From Plotosus lineatus (Eukaryota > Chordata > Actinopteri > Siluriformes > Plotosidae), in NCBI GenBank assembly GCA_024760905.1, contig CM045750.1, forward strand, positions 13,026,919 to 13,090,918: 64,000 nt of DNA. Reading direction: 5' to 3'. This document shows positions 35,693 through 57,100 of this stretch, in pieces; within the stretch, counting starts at the first letter, position 1; every line of letters starts with the position of its first letter. Position numbers and translations under genes: made by a program. The notes below the pieces were generated by a model. That model saw nothing but the letters and a program-made list of their open reading frames with translations. It did not search any database and had not been told where the DNA came from.

Positions 35693-35860
35693 CTACATAT
35701 CAATACTTGTAGATGGCACCTGGGTGTCGTTGAAGGATGTTGGTGTATAACCATTTAGACAGTCCGGGGAAGAGTAGTCAGGTGAGGAAGGGGCCCAGAA
35801 GAGTGAAGGTGCTGAATAAGCAGGAAAAGGATAAGCGGGGTTATCTGGGACCTCTGTAGT
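35693..35860 (-). CDS. Unrecognised coding segment (possible gene, exon B)
   Basis: A good acceptor (branch-like CTAAT, pyrimidine-rich, ACCCAG) is followed by 55 codons rich in Pro, Ser, Tyr and Phe (TTEVPDNPAYPFPAYSAPSL, then FWAPSSPDYSSPDCLNGYTP) and a stop. It looks like the disordered C-terminus of a regulatory protein, but I cannot name it. It lies 98 bp beyond exon A in a different frame, so either there is an intron between them or one of the two is an alternative end. Confidence 0.4.
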   Translation of the reverse strand, partial: TTEVPDNPAYPFPAYSAPSLFWAPSSPDYSSPDCLNGYTPTSFNDTQVPSTSIDM

Positions 35861-35957
35861 CTGGGTACATTGGTCAATGGTAGATTAGAGAGTAGATGAG
35901 CGTTACGAGGTTATATTGCCAAAAGCAAACCTGAGTGGCTTGGTCACGAGTTTGAGT

Positions 35958-36150
35958 TCAGGTTTGGGTGCCTTCTTCATGGTGCATGACATAACATGCA
36001 ATATAGTCCGTGAGAGAAGGATGCTCAGGAACAGGGCCATCTGCCAAGTGTTCTAAAAATGTAGCAAGTTCCATAGCCAGGTCTGTCAGCTGGTAGACCT
36101 GATAACATTGAAGGACATCGTCTGGTTTCTGGAAACGATGAATTGTTGAA
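35958..36150 (-). CDS. Unrecognised coding exon (possible gene, exon A)
   Basis: After an acceptor TTTATTTTAAG the frame reads STIHRFQKPDDVLQCYQVYQ, then LTDLAMELATFLEHLADGPV and YIACYVMHHEEGTQT before a stop. The composition is helical and amphipathic, codon use is ordinary, and nothing repeat-like is visible, so I think it is a genuine exon. I do not recognise the family. If the stop is real this is a 3'-terminal exon. A weak phase-0 donor (TAT|GTCATG at 35989) would allow splicing on to the segments at 35860 or 34890. No upstream exon is identified. Confidence 0.45.
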
Positions 36151-36538
36151 CTTAAAATAAAGAAAACAAAGAAATGAATTAAGAACACTGGGTGCATGAT
36201 CAGCAATGATCTAATTTGAATATGAGATGCTGAGCTTGAAATCCCATAAAATGTAAAACTTGAAATATGCTGACTGAACCAAGCACAGAGAAACACGTAG
36301 ATAAGCCCTGGTACACTGTCAGTAGAAGAACATGCTTAGAAAACATACATTTATTCACTTGGACATATTAACAGACATTTTAAGGTTTAAAGTAGTTAAG
36401 AAATTGAGAATATTGTATTTATTTACTAAAATAAAAGAGAATAGAAAGGGCAGTTACACATTGTTGTGCAGAGCAGTGTGATAAACCAAACAGAATTGTC
36501 AAATTAAGTCAAACAAGGAATACTATAAGCACTTAAAT

Positions 36539-36700
36539 CAGTGGTTCTCAAATAGTGGGGTCTGGGGGAGCTCGGTGCGATGCCGGGGGTGGGGGGGTGA
36601 CCCCAGGGAACACGCCGTATTAGGATAAAGTGTAGTTGTACATCCACTACAGCAGGTGGCAGTGGCTTCCTCACTGATAGAGTGTGTAAAATAAGAAGTG
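36539..36700. mobile_element. hAT-like fragment (left end CAGTGGTTCTCAAATAGTGG)
   Basis: The first 160 bases resemble the left end and inner part of hAT element 1 (GTGGGG, CCACTACAGCAGGTGGCAGTGG). I see no matching right end, so the element is truncated or merges with the GC-rich segment to its right. Confidence 0.7.
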
Positions 36701-37882
36701 AAGTTAATAAACCCACCATGGAAATCTTTTACAGGGACGGAAAGAGAGGCAGAGAGAGACGGAGACAGCGAGAAACGAAAGTCTACCGAAACTAAGTCGA
36801 GGAGGTATGATGAAGCGGATGTCGCATAGAGCCCTGCCCGGAATTTAAAGTCAGACTTTTTAGTTTGCGGGGTGGGGTGGGTCAATTTGAACCTTATGTG
36901 GGGCGAGGCGGGTTGAGAATGATCCAAGTTTTGCGGGGCGGGCTGCGGGCTATGTCACGGATTCATGCGGGCTGTTGTGGGGCTAAAGAGCACTTCAACA
37001 AATTATACTGCTATTTGCAGACGCTCCCCGATAGAACTCTCCGCTCTGCTTGTAATTCACATCAGTGCAGGCTGAGTTCTAAACGAGTTCAACGGCGCCC
37101 TTGCTCACTTGAAAGACCGGAAGTCCGTATAACCCACAGCAAGTACACTACTTTCGGTTTTGAGCGCCTCACGTATTGTAAGCGTTGATTGGCTGTTTTA
37201 AGCTTCATGTGAAGTGAGTCGGCTCAGCTTCATGTTGTGTGACTCTGGTTAAAACACACATTTGGCCAAAATGTCCTACCCTGGAAAAACAGTCCGTTCA
37301 CCGTGACTCAGCAGGTGTCTATGTTATTTGTTGATTTTAACGTACTGTAACTTTTTATGGTTTGAGTGAATTAAAGGATGAATATTAACGTGCTATGTAG
37401 TTATGTTGAGCGGGCTGCGGGGCGGGTGCGCTAAAGTATTTTGTGCGGGGCAGGCTGCGGACCAGGTCAGAATCTCACTTGAGTGACAGCAGGTTTGGAT
37501 GGCTTGAGTGACAGCAGGTTTGGATGGCTTGAGTGACAGCAGGTGTTTGCAGCTTTCCTGGGTAACTATTTTTTTGGAAGTACTGTAATTATTTGCTTTC
37601 TTGATGGTTTCCAATTTTAAAGAACTTAATTTAAAAGAAACTATATTTTCCAACATATTACTCTATCTGTGTGTTTCTATCTTTCTGTCTCCCCCAATGG
37701 ATTGTTCGAGCAATTACACAAGTTGCCGTAAAGCGGAACGATTTTGCAGCTGCCGAAAACCAAGTCTTTTACGACCTGTAACGTGCTTCAATGCAGGCGA
37801 TGATAAACCATATATTGGGGTGATTTATATACTGAAGGTGTCTATGCAGGTTCATTGTGATTGTACTGGTTGAAAGCTTTAA
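36701..37882. other. Region upstream of nsun5, partly GC-rich
   Basis: 36840-37000 and 37405-37465 are runs of GCGGGGCGGGCTGCGGGC-like sequence. 37104-37132 matches the palindrome arm at 52662. The nsun5 promoter is probably in the right half. Confidence 0.4.
37480..37546. repeat. 26-bp tandem repeat upstream of nsun5
   Basis: CTTGAGTGACAGCAGGTTTG plus GATGG is repeated 2.6 times. It lies about 340 bp before the nsun5 start codon. Confidence 0.85.
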
Positions 37883-47583
<9,701 letters not shown>

Positions 47584-47787
47584 AGTGTTGTGATGGACTT
47601 TGAATTGTATTGATTTAAACCATGATGATCAATTCAAATATTATAGAAGGGGAAAAGAGGAGCAATTATCTCTAAAGATTTCATTTGAAAGATTTGTGTG
47701 TCTGTATTAATTTGGAGGTGAGACCTGTATGCATATCCTGGCATTATTCTGAACCAGTGTCTTTTAAATCGGTCATACTGCATGCTT

Positions 47788-48084
47788 GGTGGGGCTGATG
47801 GTTAGGATGATGGACTCATGATCGAGAGGTTGTGAGTTCAAATCCCAGTTAGACCCCCACTGTGCTAAGACCCCTGGGCAAGGTCTCAACCACAAGTGTG
47901 CCTCTGTTCAACCAGCAGTATAAATGGGTACCAGTAAAAATATACTGGGAAGGTAACCTGCGCTGGACTAGCGTCCCATCCAGGAGTTGAACTCCTAGTC
48001 GCTTCACGCAACGGAAACCGAGGATAAGCACCGGCCTGATGAGCCACTATGGCTCGGATGTAAAAAGCCCAAAGGACTTTACCT
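47788..48084 (+). mobile_element. SINE family C with 12-bp target duplication
   Basis: It is flanked by perfect TACTGCATGCTT copies (47776-47787 and 48085-48096), so the insertion is relatively recent. It sits just after nsun5, probably in its 3' UTR. Confidence 0.9.
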
Positions 48085-48106
48085 TACTGCATGCTTATGA
48101 AATAAC

Positions 48107-48112
48107 AATAAA
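48107..48112 (+). terminator. Candidate nsun5 polyadenylation signal (AATAAA)
   Basis: AATAAA occurs 524 nt after the nsun5 stop codon, just right of a SINE with 12-bp target duplications (47788-48084). It is the first canonical signal I noted downstream. If it is used, the SINE lies in the nsun5 3' UTR. Confidence 0.4.
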
Positions 48113-48174
48113 AGAAAAGTCTTTCTTTTTTTTTTTTTACTGAAAACCAGCACATACTTCCAACAGCTTTATTT

Positions 48175-49259
48175 TCAAATTCTCCTCCATGTCACTTTTC
48201 CAGGCAGCAACTTTTTGTGCACTCACTCTGCAAACTACAGATAGAAAACACAGTAAACATGTACACATACAAACAAAGTGAGAAATCCAACTGACAGTCC
48301 TCAATCACCCATGTGTTACCTTCAGTATATTTGAAATTTTTTAATGTACTGTAAAGCCCAGTCCTCTGAATCCCTTTTATTTAAATACATTGAGAGGAAG
48401 AATACCAAGGAAACAGCTGTGAGCATGCAGCTCAAGACAGGAATACGTACAGTTGGGTTTCTAGTGAACAATAAGCAGAAGAAAGTATGTCTCCAGTGTA
48501 TTTAAAAGCATGACATTGCCAGGACAAACTGTACAATGACAGTTACAGGGGGAGGGCTGAAAATTTCATAGGCTGACCATTATCCAGTGTGATGGTTTAT
48601 TTTTTTCACAGTCGAATCTGTGCGCTTCACACTTCTCTCATTCATGTTGTGTTTGGATTCTATTGGTACAGAATCCCTCATCCTGATGCTGAGATGGATT
48701 AATACAAACTTTCCAACGCACTCTCGTATCTAAATTCCTAAAAAATACACAAGTCCATACCAACTGACATATGAACATAAAACTTAAACATCAGGCCACA
48801 GCCTGTAGGAATGACCGCAGTGCTCACACGATCAGAAAGGGTAACGACGTGCACGTTAAAGCATACTGACGTTTCTGATTCCGGAACAATGTGCAAGCAT
48901 TAGAACAGATGCACATCTGATCTCAAATCAGCATTTATAATGCATTCGCATATCTAGATCTTTTCAGAAGTGAAAGTCAGTTATTTTCTATTGCTTTGAC
49001 AGCCTTTGCACAAGTCTGACATCATTCATAGCACTTTACCTGCACTCAGAGGCACGAAGGCACAAAACATTTAAATAATTCAAAAGGTGAAGGAATTTGT
49101 AAGGTTCAAACCTGCTAAAGGACTGAGACAGATTTTCTGAAGGTATAAAAAGTGTTGGAGGATGAACAAGTACAGCTGGAGCACAGGAAGAGAATCAGCT
49201 CACCAGCCCACTGACACTTGTACAGCCATAGATGGGCCAGTAGTGAGACAGTTTTTTAT
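48175..49259. other. Convergent nsun5/pom121 intergenic segment, nothing coding
   Basis: Unique sequence without exon-like frames. It could be distal pom121 3' UTR if the AATAAA at 48173-48168 (minus) is used. Confidence 0.4.
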
Positions 49260-49284
49260 TTATATATATATATATATATATATA

Positions 49285-50631
49285 CACTAGTCCTTTTCAA
49301 AAAAATTAGCATATTGTGAAAAAATTAATTATTTTCTGTGAGGTACTGATAAAAATTAAACTTTCATATATTTTAGATTCATTGCGCACCAACTGAAATA
49401 TTTCAGGTCTTTTATTGTTTTAATACTGATGATTTTGGCATACAGCTCATGAAAACCCAAAATTCCTATCTCAAAAAATTAGCATATCATGTTCAGGTAG
49501 TCTAAACGAGCTATTAACCTAATCATCTGAATCAACCAATTAACTCTAAACACCTGCAAAAGATTCCTGAGGCTTTTAAAAACTCCCAGCCTGGTTCATT
49601 ACTCAAAACCACAATCATGGGTAAGACTGCTGACCTGACTGCTGTCCAGAAGGCCATCATTGACACCCTCAAGCAAGAGGGTAAGACACACAAAGAAATC
49701 TCTGAGCGAATAGGCTGTTCCCAGAGTGCTCTATCAAGCCACCTCAGTGGGACGTCTGTGGGAAGGAAAAAGTGTGGCAGAAAACGCTGCACAACCAGAA
49801 GAGGTGACCGGACCCTGAGGCAGATTGTGGAGAAGGGCCGATTCCAGACCCTGGGGGACCTGTGGAAGCAGTGGACTGGGCTACAGGTGCCGCATTCCCC
49901 AGGTCAAGTACCCACAATCAGTGATGGTCTGGGGTGCCATGTCAGCTGCTGGTGTTGGCCCACTGTGTTTTATCAAGGGCGGGGTCAATGCAGCTCGCTA
50001 TCAGGAGATTTTGGAGCACTTCATGCTTCCATCTGCTGAAAAGCTTTATGGAGATAAATTTCATTTTTTAGCACGACCTGGCACCTGCTCACAGTGCCAA
50101 AACCACTGTAAATGGTTTACTGACCATGGTATTACTGTGCTCAATTGGCCTGCCAACTCTCCTGACCTGAAGCCCATAGAGAATCTGTGGGATATTGTGA
50201 AGAGAAAGTTGAGAGACACCAGACCCAACACTGTGGATGAGCTTAAGGCCGCTATCGAAGCATCCTGGGCCTCCGTAACACCTCAGCAGTGCCACAGGCT
50301 GGTTGGCTCCATGCCACGCCGCATTGAAGCAGTCATTTCTGCAAAAGGATTTCCGACCAAGTATTGATTGCATAACTGAACATAATTATTTGAAGGTTTT
50401 TTTTTTTTTTTAGTATTAAAAACACCTTTTTATTGGTCGGATGAAATACGCTAATTTTTTTGAGATAGGGATTTTGGGTTTTCATGAACTGTATGCCAAA
50501 ATCATCAGTATAACAATAAAAGACCTGGTGTGCAATGAAGCTAAAATATATGAAAGTTCAATTTTTATCAGCACATTACAGAAAATAATGAAGTTTATCA
50601 CAATATGCTAATTTTTTGAGAAGGACTAGTG
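49285..50631 (+). mobile_element. Tc1-like transposon copy 3 (same internal deletion as copy 1)
   Basis: The left end CACTAGTCCTTTTC follows a (TA)n tract and the right end GGACTAGTG precedes (GT)n(TA)n, so it inserted in a microsatellite. It carries the N-terminal frame from 49617 and a C-terminal frame to 50367 with the SPDLKPIENLWD motif. It has the same CAGGTCAAGTACCC junction (49899-49912) as copy 1. It lies in the candidate 3' UTR of pom121. Confidence 0.93.
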
Positions 50632-50900
50632 TGTGTGTGTGTATATATCTATACACACACTTTTTTTTTTTTTTTTTTTTTTAATATATACACACACACT
50701 ACCACATCATCGTGGAGAGTCAGTCCAGCGGAGACAGGTTTGGGTTAATGAAAGATAATTATAGATGAGGTAGTCAAAAGTAAATTACACAGGAGAATAC
50801 AAACCAAGAACAGCTTGTATGAAATAATCTGCTTTGGTTTGAGTCGCAGCTTCAATACGAGTTTCTCTTAAACACAACTGAATGCCTTAAAGAACGAATT

Positions 50901-50906
50901 TTTATT
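50901..50906 (-). terminator. Candidate pom121 polyadenylation signal (AATAAA, proximal)
   Basis: On the minus strand AATAAA lies 175 nt after the pom121 stop. Another AATAAA at 48173-48168 would give a 2.9-kb 3' UTR including a Tc1 copy and ending about 55 bp from the candidate nsun5 signal. The sequence alone does not decide between them. Confidence 0.35.
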
Positions 50907-51080
50907 TTCTTCTCAATGCAGGATCAGATTTAAATGAAAACATTTAATTAACATAAATTTTTAATGCATAAAAAAATGCAAAGCAATACAGAGATCTCTT
51001 TCTCAAAAAGAGTAAAAGAATGTCCTGGTATAATCACAAGGGGCGTCCCACATGTCCAAATGAAGTTAGCACATTCAACA

Positions 51081-51178
51081 TTACTTCTTCCTTGTGTGTT
51101 GTCTGCGAGCTTGTAGTCTCTGTCGAGAACTGCTGGGCTTTGAACCAGCACCAATTGAAAAAGAAGGTGAAGAAGTAC
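51081..51178 (-). CDS. pom121: pom121 terminal exon
   Basis: It encodes [19 protein letters not shown] followed by [12 protein letters not shown] and TAA. The basic RQRxQARRQHxRKK terminus is shared with mammalian POM121. The acceptor is CCTCCTTCAG|GT. Confidence 0.93.
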
Positions 51179-54100
51179 CTGAAGGAGGAAAGAGACTAAT
51201 ATAGTTAACCATATATTAAAACACCAAATCTACTTCTAGATATTTTTACTCATTTTAGCATTGTGTTTTCTTTTCTTAGAATAACATTTCACAAATATTA
51301 AAGCATTTATTTATTAAAAGAGGCAAAGATGTCAGTTTCTGCAGCGGTGAAGTGTTAGATTTAAGACTGAATTTAGGAACAGGTAATTTTATGTATATAC
51401 ACACACTACAGAACACCACAGATCACGAACCTAATCAATCACTGTTTTTGGTAGAAATTATATTTATATATGTTAAATAATTTACTCGCAGATGTAGTAG
51501 AGTAATCGAATCCAACAGACCCAACAATCATGACATGCATGCTGCTGATTATGTGTAATTGAATCACTAAATGAAAGAGGCGTGTTCAAAATAATAGCAT
51601 AAAAATAATATGGCAACAGCAAAATATATTATCAGCTGAACTTTAGCTAAGTGTGTCTGAGTGTGTGTGTGTGTGTGTGTGTCCAGGGCAGAGCCTGTTT
51701 GCTGTCTACAGTTGATCAACAGATCATCTAGAATAGACTAATTGGAATATAATTATTTGTAAACATATATGCATTTGCAATATAATATATACACATAATT
51801 GAGAAATAGGTCAACCATAAGTCTGTTTTGTGTTGTATAAATGAAAGATAAAAAAAAAAAAAAACCCACACAAATATTTCCGGTAAACCACTTTCTAAAT
51901 TTCTGAAACATTTTCAACTAACTGTCCCAGCCTGCTAGTTACTAATTAAATGTTGAGATACTACTCAGGTAAGGGGCAGTTCAAATTTTTCAACATTTTC
52001 CCAAGTGTACAGAGAGTACGTCCCCCCCGAAAGCATACAAATAAATGTTGATGATCTCTCGGCAGGATTTTTAAATTATTAACTTACATTTCAATGGGAT
52101 TTCACGTAATCTAAACGAAGTAAATATTTAGTAATGCCCTCGGCGTGTGCTTGTCTGTCGGCTATACGTGCAATACATCCACGAGATCCATAATTGATCA
52201 GGTCGTTTCAATAAACACACAAGACCTTCCCGACGATGTCAGATGTCTTTATGAAACCCGCCAAAGGTTCTGATACATTCTGAGTCTGTTTGCCAATTTT
52301 CACTTCAAATTTCACAATGTTTTCTAGCCATTTCCCCTTAAATTTATTCTTAACATCCTTATCTATTTCTGACACGCGGGATTCCTCTTCTGTCATTAAA
52401 CTTTGCACCATTTTAAACAACATGCTGCCATTTGCATTGAGCTGAGTCACTTTACATTAACCTGAGTCGAGTCACTTTACATTCAGCTTAAAACAGCTAA
52501 TCAATGAGCGGCTTACAATATGTGAGGTGCTCCACCAAAGTAGGTACTTGTAGCAAGTTCACTTGCTTGTGCTTGAGACAAAGTGCGGCTTATCCGGACT
52601 TCTGGGCTTTCAAGTGGCTTTCACCGTTGAATACTTGTTTAGTACTCAGCCTTCATTTGCTCACTTGAAAGATCGGAAGTCTGGATAAGCTGCGTTTTGT
52701 CTCAAGCACAAGCAAGTCAGGCCTCGAATTTTTCGAAAGTTTGCGCAACCTATTTTTTGTTCATGGGTAAATGGTTCTGGTAACCTATAGTTCGTTCACC
52801 TGTAATAATTTGCGTAACCCATCGGTTATGCAAAATGCTGGCCTTAAATTTCAAGTTCTAAAAGAATCGAACATTTGGATTTTTCACAGAGAAAGACCAC
52901 TATTACATGTAACTGGAAATGAGGAACAAAATAGTGATAGGTTAGCAACTATGAAAAATTTTTAATTAAGATAAAAATTACAAATTCAATGTCATACATA
53001 AAATAAAACAATTTTCCTGAATTTAACTTATTGAAAGAACTTTAAATTTAATAATATTGAAAGCAAAAAAAAATGCAAATATTAATACAATCTAAGTCAG
53101 TCTATTCCTGATAGCATTCTGTATATTGACTACTCACTTGATATAAAATATAATACTGCTAATACAAAATATAATATCGCAATGTCTAATTCAACTTGCT
53201 ATTGCAAACAATGCAGATCAAATAGCTCTGAGAAAAAACTCAAGTACAATAAAAATAGAAATAGCACCTTAATCTAATACAATAAAAACACAAAAACATT
53301 TTAACAACTATAGCACCAATCTACGATGACTGTGTAACCAATTTAAAATTTAGCCATTTTTGGACACTATCATAATGGAGTATTATAAAAATACTACTAT
53401 GGAGAGAGATTAAAAGTAACTAAACCATAATGACTATCTGTTCTGTTTGTATGAACATTCAAGAGTCCTCCATGGTGACATCACCATCATCATCAGTTAC
53501 TAGGCAAACTTACTAGGTTAGTAGAGTCAGAGACGATTTACGGCAATCCGGCCATTTGCGGCATTACCAGTTTATGACATGCCAGGACCGTATGCTTTAT
53601 ATGTGCAAACTATAAGTTTGATTATAGTTTTTATCTTTCCTGGAGAAGTCTACAATTTGTGCCGACTGCGAACGTCCACACGTTTATTTCTATTTTACTA
53701 GAAAACGAGTGTCCCGAGTTGTCGAAGTTTGTTTGTTGTGTGTGAACTCTGATATGAACTTCCTACGTGACGTATTGTCGTTCGGATGTTTTAATAAAGT
53801 GCCGACCGGTCTGCTGACCGAACGATCGGTTGCCTGAATTTTCGAGGCTTGCAAGTGAACTTGCCAGACGCGCCCCTATACCCCCCCCCTAAAATTTTCT
53901 CCTTGGATTTAGATGATTCAGAGAAATTACCAATTTGAGATTTAAAAAAAAATAAAAAAAAAAAAAGCGGAATTCCGCGGATACACGGAAAATTGCCATG
54001 TATGAATAGCAGTGTGGAGTTCATTTAGTGAGGTCATTCATTCTTTAAAAAACAGGTGCCAAACTGTCACACAGAGCAGTACCTATTATAATCTCATGCA

Positions 54101-57100
54101 ACTCTTCAGCTAGTATAGACAGTTCATACTGTTGTTGTACTTAAAAAAAAAAAAAAACCTTCATATTAAAAGCAGCATGTTCTACTAACCCAAGGGTGAG
54201 ACACCGAATCCTCCTCCGGAAGTCCCCGGGCTGCTAAATGGGATGGGGCCACTTGCACTGCCGAATGCAGGTGTGGAAGGCCCTGTACACAAATGTACAC
54301 ATGGGTTGTTAATCATGTACCACCGAAGCAGGTCAGCATTTTAATAAACAGTATTGCTCTAACCAATCTCTATTTTATTATTTCAATAATCAATCACAAT
54401 CATAGAGCTGGGGGATACAGATAAAAAGTATCATGATGTAATTAAAAAGGATCAGTCTGATATGAAACAAACACAAGGTTAATCATTATTAGAAAAAAGG
54501 TCACAGCCAACTACTTTATTCTGAACTGAAAAGACTGAAACTGTTTTTTTTTTTTTGTTTTTTTTTAAACAATTTCCTCTTGACATAAACTGTACTTTTG
54601 CAGGTGGGACATTTTAACTTGAGAACCCATTTAAAGAAATGATTGAAGAATGAGAACATTATGGGAGTAACAATTTACATACTAAGAACAAGCACCTGAC
54701 TATACATTTCTGCACATGTCTATAATTGATGGTGACAATGTTACATTAGCTAACAGACAAATTATAAATATAAACATATCATAATAAATATAGACAAATA
54801 ATAAATATAAAAACAGTGAGGGCAGTGGTGGCCTAGTGGTATAGCGTGCTCGATTGCTGATCCTAAGGTTGGGGGTACGAGTCCCACTCTCCACAAGGTT
54901 GTCACTGTCCCCCCCAGTGCAGCTAACTTTCCTATCACATGAACACCACCAACCAGAGAGGAGCAAAAGCATGCACACGCCAACTCTGTGACATGCAATT
55001 CTCGCCAACAGCCTCTTTTTTTCGAACTGTAGCGCCACGCGTATTTAGGACGATGTAACACACTTGGAGGGAAAACGCTATCTGCCCCCTCATACGAATG
55101 AGCTCACAGATGCCCATGATTGGCTAGCAATGGCTGTGAGTAACAGGGTATGAGTGTATGAGTGTATGCCTTCCCTCCCTCCTGTGAGAACTCTCGTGTA
55201 CTCCTTGTTGCGAATGGCTGTGGCATTAACCCGGATACAAACTCGCGATCTCTGGGTTAATAGTCGCGCACCTTGTTAATGTGCCACTTGGGAGTCCAAT
55301 AAAATGGTTTTGAAAAACAATTGAAACAAATGTGAATGGAAAAACCTGCAAGTAGCAGCCCTTCCAAACTAAATTAATGTAAACCATCTTTCATGGATTT
55401 TAGCAGATTGCTACTTCAAAAATGCAAGTTAAAAACCAATTGATGATGAAAATAAACAATTTCATGTGTAACAGGAAAGAGTTTGAAAGCCCTTAATTTT
55501 ATTTAACTTTAACAGGCATATTTTAAATTAAACACTGAGGCACTTAAAATGCATTGCACATAAATCAATGTATTGCAAAAATAAAGCTATGTACTCACCA
55601 AAAGCAGGTTTGTTCTCCTGGTTGCCTGATCCAAATGAGAACCCCTGATTCTGCCTTGGTGTTCCAAACTGTGCTCCAGAAAGGGTTGCTGTGAAATTAA
55701 AAGCTCCAGATGTTGTAGCATATTGCGGTGTGACTGGTGCCACTCCAAATGTGAAGGTAGGCGCTGGCATAGAAGCAGCACTCACAGGCAAAGCACTTGT
55801 GTTCCCAAAGGCAAAACCAGTAGAGTTTCCACCACATGAAGACTGAGAAGAACTTCCAAATATTGGCGCAGCAGTGCTAGCAGTGGTGCTAAATGTGATT
55901 GGTGTGACTGCAGTATCCCCAGCACTGGCACCAAATGTAAAAGGCTTTACTGGACTGGACTGGACTGGAGCTTGAGGATTAGCAAAGCAGGATGAAGCAC
56001 TAAATACTGAGCTACCAAAAGTGGTCTGGGTTGCTGGGGTGTTTGAGGTCATTGGAGTAGTATTGTTGGGTATACTGAACCCTGTAAAAGTGGTGACGGC
56101 TGGGCTTTGGCCAAAAGTAAATTTATTCTGAGAACCAGCAGAAGGAACAATTGGTGTTGGCTTTAAAGCGCCAAAATGTAAATTTGTATTGGTGCTGTTG
56201 GTAGTGGTGGTACTAGTGCTACTTCCAGAGGAACTGGCTGTGGATGATGAAGCTCCAAATTGAAAGTTGCTGTTTGCAGAAGTCCAGCTACCAAACACAG
56301 ATTTTTGGGTACTGGTGCCAGATGACGACGCTGAAGTTGCAATAGGTGGGTTGTTGGTAGGTCCACCAAAAAGCTTTTGAGCAGATGTCTGGGGATTGGA
56401 GGATGATGACAAAACTGAAGAACCCATTAGCTGGCTGTTAGGCAGTCCACCAAACAAAGATAGAGTAGAATTATTGGTATGGGAAGAGGAGGAGGAGGAT
56501 GGAACTAAAGTAGCCATTGTTTGGCTGTTGGTCAGACCACTGAATAGAGCTGAAATAGGATTCTGGGTACTGGAGGTTGAGACAGAAGCAGGTCCCGAAA
56601 GGTTGTTAGTCTGACTGCCAAACAGAGACTGACTGGATGTCTGTGTATTGAGGACCGATGAGGATACAGAGGAAGACAGTTGCTGTTGAGTGTTTGTGAC
56701 GCCGCCAAATAAAGACATGCTACTCTGAGCTGCTGGTACTGAGGATGTTGAAGAAGCAAAAATAGGCTTGAAGGTGATTTGTGTAGGTTTGACCTCTGTA
56801 GTAGAAGCTGGAGTCACTGCTGGCTCAAAAATAGGCTTGAATTTTGATGGTTTTGGATTGGCTGGACTTTTAGCAGGCTGCTCGGAAAATATAGGAACGA
56901 CTGATGGAATAGTTGTGGGTGCAGATGAAGTGGAACCAAAAAGGCTGCCTCCCCCAAGGTTGACGGTGGTGGATGAGGATGGTAGAGGCTGAGCCAGAAT
57001 CTGGGCAAAAGCAGAGGGCACTGAGGAAGGTGCAGCTAACACTGTGGGCTGTGGTGTGGTGATGAAGGGCTCTGATTTCACAACCCCAAAGCCTGTTGAA

